Shown here piece by piece: positions 26,427-34,070 of a DNA stretch of 64,000 nt (position 1 is its first letter; each line of letters starts with the position of its first letter). Below the pieces are notes generated by a model that worked only from the letters and a program-made list of their open reading frames with translations, was not told the DNA's origin and searched no databases. This DNA comes from Bacteroidota bacterium (GTDB taxonomy: Bacteria > Bacteroidota > Ignavibacteria > UBA10030 > UBA8401), in assembly GCA_041658205.1 (NCBI GenBank), contig JBBAAO010000001.1:434001-498000 (forward strand), read 5' to 3'. A program made the translations under genes and the position numbers.

Positions 26427-26651
26427 ATGACAAAAAGGAAGATAGTCCGGCTATTATTTGCTACTTTTGGTCTGGTTCAGATTCTTGTGTTTGTGATCAA
26501 TGGACTTCATCAATATTTCGGACTATTTGTGGGTGGGATGTTCATTGTTATGTCTGCCACGAATTTCTGTACACAATGTCCTCTATTCTCTGCAATTAAA
26601 AGGCTAATTTTCAGTAATAAAGTTAAAAAAATATCTGTAACGAAAATATAA
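26427..26651 (+). CDS. Small YgaP-like (DUF2892-type) membrane protein
   Basis: A 74-residue protein with two predicted transmembrane helices (about 8-26 and 32-48), the second ending in a Cys-containing loop, NFCTQCPLFSAI, and a basic tail. This resembles the two-helix membrane domain of YgaP-type rhodanese proteins (DUF2892, with a GFCPLY-like motif), here with a CxxC spacing. A 76-residue frame at 26369-26599 overlaps it in another frame, has no membrane-protein composition and is taken as noise. Its place after rhodanese and thioredoxin genes supports a sulfur-related role; family assignment is moderate. Confidence 0.65.
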   Translation: MTKRKIVRLLFATFGLVQILVFVINGLHQYFGLFVGGMFIVMSATNFCTQCPLFSAIKRLIFSNKVKKISVTKI

Positions 26652-26687
26652 TGTGTTTTGTTTCAGTGTTGCAATGATAGCTGACCG

Positions 26688-28049
26688 ATGAACTCCTTCC
26701 GTATCTTGATTGTTGATGATGAACCTTCCCAACGGGATGTCCTCTCCGGTTATTTAAAAAAGAAAAAACATTCCATTTTTCAAGCCGCCTCAGTTCAGGA
26801 AGCAATGACGCAGGTCCGCAATCAACATTTTGATGTGGTTCTGACAGACTATAAAATGCCGGGGAAAACCGGCTTTGATCTTTTGCAAGAGATAAAAAAG
26901 GTTGATGCAGAAGCAGTTGTTGTATTGATGACTGCTTTTGGCACGATTGAAGGGGCTGTGGATGCAATGCGCGCCGGTGCATACGATTATCTCAGTAAAC
27001 CGATTGAACTGGATGAGATCGATCTTCTTATTCGGCGTTTACAGGAACGTCAGGAATTGATATCGGAAAATAAATCATTACGTCAACAGCTTGTCGATAA
27101 ATTTGCCTTTACAGAAATTGTTTCCCAATCTGCCTCTATGCAGGAGGTATTGTCCACTGCATCGCGTGTTGCTCAGACAAAAGCTCCGGTGCTTGTTCGG
27201 GGTGAAAGCGGAACAGGTAAAGAACTCATTGCGCGCGCCATCCATTTCAATAGTCCTCGAAAAAATAAACCATTCATTGCGGTCAATTGCGCTGCACTGA
27301 ATGATAATCTCTTGGAAAGTGAATTATTCGGTCACGAAAAAGGATCGTTTACCGGCGCGGAAAAACAACGCCGCGGCCGATTTGAGCTTGCTGATGGCGG
27401 GACAATATTCCTGGATGAGATCGGGGACATTTCTCCCGCGACACAGGTTCGACTGTTACGTATTTTGCAGGAACAGCAATTCGAGCGTGTCGGTGGTTCC
27501 GAAACGATTTCTGTTGATGTTCGTGTTGTTGCGGCGACCAATAAAAATCTTGAAACGGCTATTAGCGAAGGGAAATTTCGCGAAGATCTCTTCTATCGTT
27601 TGAATGTTGTCTCCATTGAAATACCTTCGCTTCGCAAACGAAGAGAGGACATTGCATTGCTTTTGGAACATTTCCTGCTTCGGTTTGCCAAAGAACATAA
27701 ACGGAAAAAATTGTCCTATTCCAAAGAAGCTTGGGAGTTGTTGACCCGATATGATTATCCCGGTAATGTGCGTGAGTTGGAAAATATTGTTCAACGCTCT
27801 GTTATTTTTTCAAGGGGAGATATGATTACCACCGAGGATGTACCGTTAATTGTCCGCGGCACTTCCCACGAGATCAGCCAAAAGAAACGTGAACAACATT
27901 CCTTCTCCGATCAAGTGGAAGAATTAGAAAAAGAACTTATCTTCGAAGCTCTACGCCTTCATGGCAACAACCAATCCAAAGCAGCAGAAGTTCTGGGACT
28001 TTCAGAACGAAATTTACGCTATCGCTTAAAAAAATGGGGCGTAAAGTAA
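26688..28049 (+). CDS. NtrC-family sigma-54 response regulator
   Basis: A 453-residue regulator. Receiver domain: D10/D11, phospho-acceptor D54 in VVLTDYKMPG, T82 and K104. AAA+ domain: Walker A GESGTGKE (172-179), the sigma-54 contact loop GSFTGA (219-224, with Ser in place of the usual Ala), and Walker B TIFLDE with D243/E244. A C-terminal Fis-type helix-turn-helix follows (QSKAAEVLGLSERNLRYRLKKWG). It should open sigma-54 promoters by ATP hydrolysis when phosphorylated. A good sigma-54 promoter lies 400 nt downstream at 28447, driving a gene set that ends in a matching histidine kinase (30511). The activator gene itself is upstream of that promoter. Confidence 0.95.
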   Translation: MNSFRILIVDDEPSQRDVLSGYLKKKKHSIFQAASVQEAMTQVRNQHFDVVLTDYKMPGKTGFDLLQEIKKVDAEAVVVLMTAFGTIEGAVDAMRAGAYDYLSKPIELDEIDLLIRRLQERQELISENKSLRQQLVDKFAFTEIVSQSASMQEVLSTASRVAQTKAPVLVRGESGTGKELIARAIHFNSPRKNKPFIAVNCAALNDNLLESELFGHEKGSFTGAEKQRRGRFELADGGTIFLDEIGDISPATQVRLLRILQEQQFERVGGSETISVDVRVVAATNKNLETAISEGKFREDLFYRLNVVSIEIPSLRKRREDIALLLEHFLLRFAKEHKRKKLSYSKEAWELLTRYDYPGNVRELENIVQRSVIFSRGDMITTEDVPLIVRGTSHEISQKKREQHSFSDQVEELEKELIFEALRLHGNNQSKAAEVLGLSERNLRYRLKKWGVK

Positions 28050-28111
28050 TTCCATCGCTTTCCTTAAGAGCACCCCTTTCTTCCATTCCAACCATCACCC
28101 ACTGCCATCCT

Positions 28112-28281
28112 GAGCGAAGCGAAGGATCTGAGCATGCTAACCTTAGAGCGAAGCGAAGGATCTGAGCATGCTAACCTTAGAGCGAAGCGAAGGATCTGAG
28201 CATGCTTACCTTAGAGCGAAGCGAAGGATCTGAGCATGCTTACCTTAGAGCGAAGCGAAGGATCTGAGCATATTTTCCTTA
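28112..28281 (+). repeat. 34-bp tandem repeat, five copies
   Basis: Units begin at 28112, 28146, 28180, 28214 and 28248, each starting GAGCGAAGCGAAGGATCTGA and continuing GCATGCTWACCTTA; the last copy is altered in its final third. Each of the first four units contains the palindrome GCATGC. The core also occurs singly near 4540, so this is a local expansion of a dispersed repeat. It sits between the sigma-54 activator gene and the sigma-54 promoter. A small open frame across it (28236-28463) is not supported. The rest of the 480-nt gap is A+T rich. Confidence 0.92.
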
Positions 28282-28446
28282 TGAGCGAAGAACAAATCTT
28301 AACGTATTTATTTTTTGAAAAATTTCTAGCGCGTTTCCATTTCTATGCTCGACATAAACGTCGAATCGATTCGACAATTTTGTCGATTAATCTTACCGGT
28401 AAATTAAAATCTTTCATTTCTCTCAGCAAAAACATTAAAAATGTTT

Positions 28447-28462
28447 TGGCACGGTGGTTGTG
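28447..28462 (+). promoter_or_regulatory. Sigma-54 (-24/-12) promoter
   Basis: TTGGCACGGTGGTTGTG reads TGGCAC (28447-28452), N5, TTGTG (28458-28462), against the sigma-54 consensus TGGCAC-N5-TTGCA. The -24 half is perfect and the spacing exact; only the C of the -12 GC is T. Transcription would start near 28473, about 57 nt before ATG 28530. The neighbouring NtrC-type activator is the natural partner. Confidence 0.75.
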
Positions 28463-28529
28463 ATACTATGACCAGAACGCAACAAGTTCACAACTGATTT
28501 ACCAACACTACAATCCAATAGGAGGTTTT

Positions 28530-28886
28530 ATGAAACGCATCATCAACACTGCTTTAACACTTGCCGTAGTCTTCGCACTCGGTGTTATGTTCACAGCTTC
28601 TGCATTTGCACAGCAAAAAGGGACCGGAACACCAAAAGGTAACGGTCAATATTTTGTCGATCAAGATGGCGATGGAATTTGTGACAATTTCGGAACACAT
28701 CAGGGCCAGAAAATGGGAAATGGTCAAAAAGGAAAAGGGATGGGTCCGAAAGATGGTACAGGCAACAAAGGTCAAGGACCGAAAGATGGAACAGGATATG
28801 GTGCCGGAAAAGGTAATTGCACAGGAACCGGTATCTGTGATGGGACAGGACCAAAGGGAAATATGAATCGTACAGGCAAAAAGTAA
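28530..28886 (+). CDS. Small exported Gly/Lys-rich protein with calcium-loop-like motif
   Basis: A 118-residue protein; AATAGGAGG lies upstream of ATG 28530. A signal peptide (to about AFAQ, residue 28) is followed by a low-complexity chain with repeats of the type GPKDGTGNKGQ, rich in Gly, Lys, Thr and Asn. Near its N-terminus is FVDQDGDGICDNFG, which looks like an EF-hand/dockerin calcium loop (D-x-D-x-D-G) with a Cys. Two further Cys occur in NCTGTGICDGTG. I do not know its function. It is the first gene behind the sigma-54 promoter and shares the DGDGICD motif with the next gene, so both probably serve the same process at the cell envelope, such as metal or signal binding. Confidence 0.85.
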   Translation: MKRIINTALTLAVVFALGVMFTASAFAQQKGTGTPKGNGQYFVDQDGDGICDNFGTHQGQKMGNGQKGKGMGPKDGTGNKGQGPKDGTGYGAGKGNCTGTGICDGTGPKGNMNRTGKK

Positions 28887-28897
28887 GGTGCTCTTTA

Positions 28898-28927
28898 GCA
28901 TATGGAAGGTGTGAACTTTCCATATGC
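28898..28927 (+). promoter_or_regulatory. Intercistronic hairpin
   Basis: GCATATGGAA (28898-28907) and TTCCATATGC (28918-28927) form a perfect 10-bp stem with a 10-nt loop, 12 nt after the first small gene. No T run follows, so it is more likely an mRNA-stabilising or processing hairpin, giving higher levels of the first gene, than a full terminator. Confidence 0.6.
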
Positions 28928-28970
28928 ACTCTTAACGAAACACATTCATTACACTGTAAAGTACAAAACA

Positions 28971-29303
28971 ATGAAAAAGAACAACATCATTCAAACGTTC
29001 CTTCTGATGACGATATTCTTCGGATCCGTCACTGTGGCGCAATCATCACAATCGATGGAAAAAAAGAAGGGGGATAAAAAGGCAACAACACCCATTGTTA
29101 ACGATCTTAACGCCGACGGCATAGACGATACGAAAGAACTTCAACAATCAGGTGCTAAACAAAAAATGAAAATGCACGACCGGTTTATCGATACAAACGG
29201 AGACGGAATCTGCGATACTCGCGAACAAGGTCTTGGATTTCGCCGCGGTAAAACTCAATCACCCAATCAATCAGGAAAACGACAACAAGGAAAACAAAAA
29301 TGA
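28971..29303 (+). CDS. Small exported protein with two Asp-rich loops
   Basis: A 110-residue protein; ATG 28971 is preferred over TTG/GTG choices upstream because it opens a signal peptide (MKKNNIIQTFLLMTIFFGSVTVAQ). The mature chain has two calcium-loop-like segments, NDLNADGIDDTKE and IDTNGDGICDTRE, in a Lys/Gln-rich background. The second closely resembles DQDGDGICDNF of the preceding gene. Its stop codon overlaps the start of the next gene (ATGA), showing translational coupling. Function unknown; probably a periplasmic or secreted partner of the first small protein. Confidence 0.82.
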   Translation: MKKNNIIQTFLLMTIFFGSVTVAQSSQSMEKKKGDKKATTPIVNDLNADGIDDTKELQQSGAKQKMKMHDRFIDTNGDGICDTREQGLGFRRGKTQSPNQSGKRQQGKQK

Positions 29304-30418
29304 AAACAATCAAACTTATTACCGGTATCATTATTGTCTTGTTTGCTCAACATGCAGTAGGCCAAGTTGAAGCACAGACAACGATAAGTTCTATGTATGA
29401 CGATAATGTGAATAATAACGCTCTTCAATTACAAAGTAATGTTACCACAATGAACTTTACCGGAGGGTATGTATTAGAAGGAGAAAGCTCGTTGACTCAG
29501 TTATCCTATGATGGAACCTTTACCTATTTTGAATCTCTGCTTGAACGCACTAATCATTTCCATTCGCTCAATGCTGACTTCTCTCAGTATTATGGTGATG
29601 ATAATGAAAATGCATTCAACATAAGCGGATTAATCGGGACAAGTGTGAACAGGGATGCTTACACGATTTTTGATCACAACGTTTACTCCGGCAATATGAA
29701 TTACAAATATTTTGTTGCTGATTGGATGATCCATAAAGCAGGGTATTCACTGCGGAACATCACCTTTTTTTCATTGGATGACTTTAGTTATACGGAGCAT
29801 TCAATATTTCTTCATGCAGCATTTGCCGCAACCTCAACCACCACAGCAATTATTCAAACGGATCTTGGCAGTAAGTTCTATTCTTCAACTCCATCAATGG
29901 CCAGTTCATCCATGCGAAAAGGGGTCTTATCATCTCTAATGCCAAGTGTTACGCAGTTTATTGGAACAATAAAAATTGGGCAACGATTATCCGATGAAAT
30001 AGGGTTAAGTGTTACCGGACGATATCAATGGAATCTTCAGAAACAAACCAGGTATCTCAGTTCTGAGTATGGATTCATTTCGGACGATGAACTCTTTGAT
30101 GATCATTACGGCTATGAAGGATTGCATACAAGTGCGACTGTGACATCGCTTCTTTCTGAATCGATGACATTAAAACTCTCCGGCGGAATTCAAAACAAAC
30201 TGTATTCATCACTTGCCGCATACGATATGGCTGGAAATTATGTCGCTGATCAACGGATTGATATGCGGTCTTATATCAATATTGGTTTATCCAAAAATTT
30301 TGATGAACTCGGCTTTTCATTAAAAGGAGCAATTGATATCATTCAAAACTCATCGAATGATGCATTCTATGAATACAACAACAATGCCGTTACCCTGGAA
30401 GTAGGTATTCCTTTCTAA
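29300..30418 (+). CDS. Outer-membrane beta-barrel-like protein
   Basis: A 372-residue protein with signal peptide (about 1-21). The mature chain is made of alternating-pattern strands with aromatic residues and Asn/Asp/Ser-rich turns, for example FTYFESLLERTNHFHSL, NMNYKYFVADWMIHKAGYSL and LKLSGGIQNKLYSSL, and it ends TLEVGIPF, with the C-terminal Phe typical of barrels inserted by BamA. I do not recognise a specific family. It overlaps the preceding gene by 4 nt and lies between the small Asp-loop proteins and the kinase gene, so all four are probably one sigma-54-driven unit. Confidence 0.85.
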   Translation: MKTIKLITGIIIVLFAQHAVGQVEAQTTISSMYDDNVNNNALQLQSNVTTMNFTGGYVLEGESSLTQLSYDGTFTYFESLLERTNHFHSLNADFSQYYGDDNENAFNISGLIGTSVNRDAYTIFDHNVYSGNMNYKYFVADWMIHKAGYSLRNITFFSLDDFSYTEHSIFLHAAFAATSTTTAIIQTDLGSKFYSSTPSMASSSMRKGVLSSLMPSVTQFIGTIKIGQRLSDEIGLSVTGRYQWNLQKQTRYLSSEYGFISDDELFDDHYGYEGLHTSATVTSLLSESMTLKLSGGIQNKLYSSLAAYDMAGNYVADQRIDMRSYINIGLSKNFDELGFSLKGAIDIIQNSSNDAFYEYNNNAVTLEVGIPF

Positions 30419-30510
30419 AAGGAATGCCTTGATTTTAAGAACAAAAAACTCGTTCATAAAGGGATCCTTATTGCTATTGTGAGCATCTTACTTAGTAACT
30501 ATAGGTTCCC

Positions 30511-32547
30511 TTGATCCGTTTTATTACCATTATTAAACCCCGATACATTATTGCCATTACGCTTGGCGTAGCGGTATTGATGTTCACTTCTGCATTTCTT
30601 GAACTGCGCCAAAGTCGCGAAGAACTTTATCATATTCTTCAAGAACATGCATTATCACTTTCCGAAACGATTATCAATAGCAGTGCCAATGTTGTTCTTT
30701 CTACCGATCAGATAGAAGAACAATTGGCTGAGCGATTGTTAAACAATGCTCATTTTGTTGCATTGTTGGACAGCATGGGAATAGTAGATGGAAACATGTT
30801 ACGCGCAATAGCAGAACAAAATGAAATTTATCGCATTAATGTTTTTAATCGGAGGGGGAAAAGAATTCTTTCGAGCCATCTTCCCGAAATGCACAAAGAA
30901 CAACTTCCGGGAAAACACTCTCCTCAAAAATATTTGTTACGGATCTTGAGAGGGGAAACCGATCAAATTGTCATCGGGTTAAAAGAAGCCCGGTTTGAAG
31001 AAGGTCAACGGTACGCTGTTGCAGTCAAACGAACGAACCGTGCTGGTGGGGCAATTGTCGCTAATCTGGATGCGGCAAAGTTTATCGAATTCCGAAAACA
31101 GATTGGGATTGGTAAACTTGTGAACGATCTTGGTAACAATTCGGAAATTGAATACGTTGTTATTCAGGATAAAGAAGGAATACTTGCCGCAACGAAAGAT
31201 GTAACAGAAATGTCGACTGTTGAAAATGATCCATCACTACTTACTGTGCTGGATCTCGATACAACGATCAGCAGAGAAATGATGTTTCATCAGCGTACAA
31301 CATTTGAAGTACTAAAACGATTATCAATTAAAGGAGCAACAGTCGGTGTTTTGCGTATTGGACTTTCCATGGATGAACTACGAGCCGTTGATGAACGGAT
31401 GCAAGGCCGGATGGTCATCATGTCCCTCGTGTTTATCTTTCTTGGCGTTATCATCGTCTCATTTATTGTTGCTTCACAAAACATAAAACTCATCTCGGGA
31501 AAGTATCGTTCGATACAGACGTTGACCGGTAATATTCTTGAGCATATGAATGACGCGGTCATCACAATTGATGGTTCTCATCACGTAACGATATTCAATC
31601 GGCGGGCCGAGATGCTTTTTGATATCGATGCAAAGAATGTGATCGGTTATTCAATAGAAACGCTTCCCGAAAATGTCCGCACTTGTCTATTATCATTAAT
31701 TTCTCAACAAGAAGAGCACCTGGAACGATCATTGCTGTGTGCAAAAAACAAAGAGCGAATCGTTTCCGTTTCCACATCGGAAACATTGATGAATAATGGA
31801 GAACGGGAGACATTAACATTGGTTATTAAAGACCTTACAGAATCCAAACTGCTGGAAAAAGAGATTCAGCGAAAAGAAAAAATGACCGCAATGGGAGAAT
31901 TGGCAGCCGGTGTTGCACATGAAATTCGGAATCCATTGAATGCCATATCGATGATTGCGCAACGATATGAGAGAGAATTTTTACCTAAAAAAGGAGTCCG
32001 TGAATATAAGGAGCTAACCGGTGTACTCAAACGTGAATCGATTCGCATTAATGGGATTATTCAACAATTTTTAAAGTTTGCCAGACCAAAAACAATAGTA
32101 CAAAAGCATGTTTCTTCATTGGACTTCATTAACCATGTAGCGACGTTATTCCAGTCACAAGCAAAGGAGAAGAAGGTATCGTTTTCGTTTCAATCGGAAG
32201 AAATTCAATTATCGATTGATTCCGAACAAATGACCCAGGCTGTGTTGAATCTGCTGCAAAACGCTTTGGAAGCGACACCAAAAAAGGGAGTAATTACTTT
32301 GAGATTAAGCCAAATCGGTAACGATGTGATGATTGAAATCTCTGACACGGGATTGGGGGTCCCAACTGCAATTCAAGAAAAAATATTTAATCTTTATTTT
32401 ACGACAAAATCTACCGGCACGGGTATGGGACTAGCTATCACACATCAAATTGTTACCCAGCATAACGGTTCACTACAAATTAGGAACAACCTTCCGAGTG
32501 GAACTATATTTACAATTACTATTCCTGCTGTGAGTCTGAAAAATTAA
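30511..32547 (+). CDS. PAS-containing sensor histidine kinase (NtrB/AtoS type)
   Basis: A 678-residue kinase. The start is TTG 30511: the frame has a TAG at 30502-30504 and no earlier ATG. Transmembrane helix 1 lies at about residues 10-28 and helix 2 at about 302-325, enclosing a 270-residue extracytoplasmic sensor region. Then come a PAS domain (about 340-445, MNDAVITIDGSHHVTIFNRRAEMLF), a HisKA domain with His470 in AGVAHEIRNPLNAISM, and an ATPase domain with QAVLNLLQNALEATP, DTGLGVP and TGTGMGLAITHQIV. This class normally phosphorylates NtrC-type regulators; the regulator at 26688 is the only one nearby. Encoding the kinase behind the sigma-54 promoter implies positive feedback. It lies 92 nt after the barrel gene. 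Confidence 0.93.
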   Translation: MIRFITIIKPRYIIAITLGVAVLMFTSAFLELRQSREELYHILQEHALSLSETIINSSANVVLSTDQIEEQLAERLLNNAHFVALLDSMGIVDGNMLRAIAEQNEIYRINVFNRRGKRILSSHLPEMHKEQLPGKHSPQKYLLRILRGETDQIVIGLKEARFEEGQRYAVAVKRTNRAGGAIVANLDAAKFIEFRKQIGIGKLVNDLGNNSEIEYVVIQDKEGILAATKDVTEMSTVENDPSLLTVLDLDTTISREMMFHQRTTFEVLKRLSIKGATVGVLRIGLSMDELRAVDERMQGRMVIMSLVFIFLGVIIVSFIVASQNIKLISGKYRSIQTLTGNILEHMNDAVITIDGSHHVTIFNRRAEMLFDIDAKNVIGYSIETLPENVRTCLLSLISQQEEHLERSLLCAKNKERIVSVSTSETLMNNGERETLTLVIKDLTESKLLEKEIQRKEKMTAMGELAAGVAHEIRNPLNAISMIAQRYEREFLPKKGVREYKELTGVLKRESIRINGIIQQFLKFARPKTIVQKHVSSLDFINHVATLFQSQAKEKKVSFSFQSEEIQLSIDSEQMTQAVLNLLQNALEATPKKGVITLRLSQIGNDVMIEISDTGLGVPTAIQEKIFNLYFTTKSTGTGMGLAITHQIVTQHNGSLQIRNNLPSGTIFTITIPAVSLKN

Positions 32548-32581
32548 AAGGAGGAAGAGAATCACTGATCTGGTCATCATA

Positions 32582-33688
32582 TTATTTTTTGAGTAGAATG
32601 GTTGTTCCGGTCTTAGCGCTCTCCTTTGCCGCATCTAATATTTCCATTACAATCATATTATTCTCCAGAGAGGAGAGATCGTACGCAGGCAATGTGATCT
32701 TCTTTTTTACCACCGCAGCGAATAATGAAAATGGATCATCGTACGGCGAAGGCCGTTCTGCTAATGTTTCTTTTTGTTCGTCTGTGCTTTCGTTTAAGCG
32801 AAAACGAATGGTGGAACGATTGTCACTAAAAATATATCCTGTCTTACCATACACTTCCATATCTTTCCTTGAGATTGGCCAATTCCAAGACGCTTGAATG
32901 ATGCCTTGCATTTTTGGATATCCTAAAATGATTGTCGCTTCATCATCCACTTTCGGATAGAGCTCCGGCTTAATTGTCTGTACAACTGCCGTTACCGCTT
33001 CAGGCCGTTCACCGTTCTTCATCCACGTTATAAGATTCGCTCCGTAACAGCCAAAATCTGTGAGTGCTCCAGCTCCATTGGTTACAGGATCTGAAAGCCA
33101 ATCCAAAAATTCTTGATTAATGCCTAACTCGATTGGTCCTTTATGTCCGTCATGGACAACAATCTTTCGCAATTCTCCTATTGCTCCGTTTTGAACCATG
33201 TTGTACGCTTTATGATTTGTAGCATACCATGTTGTTTCATAATTGACCAGTAATTGAATGTGATGTTTCTCGGCGAATGCTTTCATCTTGATTGCATGGT
33301 CCATACTCACGGCCAACGGTTTTTCAACCATTACATGAATGCCGAGTGGCGCACATGTCTCAACAACTTTCAGATGGTCAAAAATAGTCCCAAACGCCGT
33401 TATCGCTTCCGGTTTTACGGCGGCAATCATTTCTTCCATTGTGTTGTAGACAATCTTCATGGAAAAATTATGTTGAGTTGTGTACCGTTGAGCCAGTTCT
33501 CGATTGGGTTCAACAATACCCACAATCTTTATATCACCTCGATCCGGCCTACCTAATATCCAATGAACGTGAGTGTGTGTAAGACCAATCACTCCGATTC
33601 TTAGCGGTTCGGAGGCAGTCGATTGTCCAAGCATTTGTGTATTCATAATCAATATTAATAGGATTGGGAAGAGGAGATGTTTTATCAT
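32582..33688 (-). CDS. Exported Gfo/Idh/MocA-family oxidoreductase
   Basis: A 368-residue protein on the minus strand, convergent with the kinase gene (34 nt between stops). It has an N-terminal signal peptide (MIKHLLFPILLILIMNTQMLGQ), then a Rossmann fold opening RIGVIGLTHTHVHWILG and the family signature HVMVEKPLAVSMDHAIKM with the EKP catalytic Lys. The C-terminal half is the usual alpha/beta substrate domain. Family members oxidise or reduce sugars and other polyols with NAD(P). Export by a Sec-type signal is unusual for an enzyme with a soluble nucleotide cofactor; Bacteroidetes do have periplasmic members with tightly held NAD. The substrate cannot be told. Confidence 0.9.
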   Translation of the reverse strand: MIKHLLFPILLILIMNTQMLGQSTASEPLRIGVIGLTHTHVHWILGRPDRGDIKIVGIVEPNRELAQRYTTQHNFSMKIVYNTMEEMIAAVKPEAITAFGTIFDHLKVVETCAPLGIHVMVEKPLAVSMDHAIKMKAFAEKHHIQLLVNYETTWYATNHKAYNMVQNGAIGELRKIVVHDGHKGPIELGINQEFLDWLSDPVTNGAGALTDFGCYGANLITWMKNGERPEAVTAVVQTIKPELYPKVDDEATIILGYPKMQGIIQASWNWPISRKDMEVYGKTGYIFSDNRSTIRFRLNESTDEQKETLAERPSPYDDPFSLFAAVVKKKITLPAYDLSSLENNMIVMEILDAAKESAKTGTTILLKK

Positions 33689-34070
33689 AACTGTAATTAT
33701 TGAGTGTAAACAAGGTTATCGTCTTTAAACGAATGAATATATTCACTTAATATGAATAGCGCAATTCCCGAACCAGTCTAACCTTAACGGAGTTTTTTAT
33801 CTTTTAAAAAGTAAAAATAAAAAAACTTGTGCTTAGTCGCATTGCTTCTCTGACGAATCTTCTCTACAATCTCGCATTGGCATGCATCGAACCACGGGGG
33901 ATGGTTTTATCAAAAGCCTATACAAGTGAACCTCTGGATCGCTGATGCGTGAAAGAGGATTTTTTGTTTATGGAGCAAGTTGCTGTCGTGATCTCCGTGT
34001 GAAAAAATTCGTTGTGTTATTGCTCGGAATTTTTTGTCGTTTCTTACAATCTCAAAAAAGGGAGGAACAG
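33689..34070. other. Intergenic region between divergent genes
   Basis: A 382-nt region between the minus-strand oxidoreductase and the plus-strand T9SS gene. It must contain both promoters but I see no clear box. It includes a T-rich/A-rich stretch (33795-33830) and, at 33931-33992, the hairpin motif listed separately. GGAGG at 34061-34065 is the ribosome site of the downstream gene. Confidence 0.6.
33931..33958 (+). promoter_or_regulatory. Candidate cis-regulatory hairpin motif, copy 1
   Basis: CCTCT (33931-33935) pairs with AGAGG (33954-33958) around an 18-nt loop, GGATCGCTGATGCGTGAA. The same design with the same loop length occurs at 57415-57442. A second hairpin follows here: ATGGAG (about 33971-33976) with CTCCGT (about 33992-33997). 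It lies 112 nt before ATG 34071 in the presumed 5' leader. No known riboswitch class was recognised. Confidence 0.45.

Noticed and set aside
26369..26599. 76-codon frame overlapping the YgaP-like gene
   Set aside because: It starts in the repeat element and reads the membrane-protein gene in the wrong frame.
28112..28281. Possible CRISPR array
   Set aside because: Units are contiguous without spacers and no cas gene is near.
28236..28463. 75-codon frame starting inside the 34-bp array
   Set aside because: Its start is repeat DNA, the rest is A+T-rich spacer, and it runs through the sigma-54 promoter.
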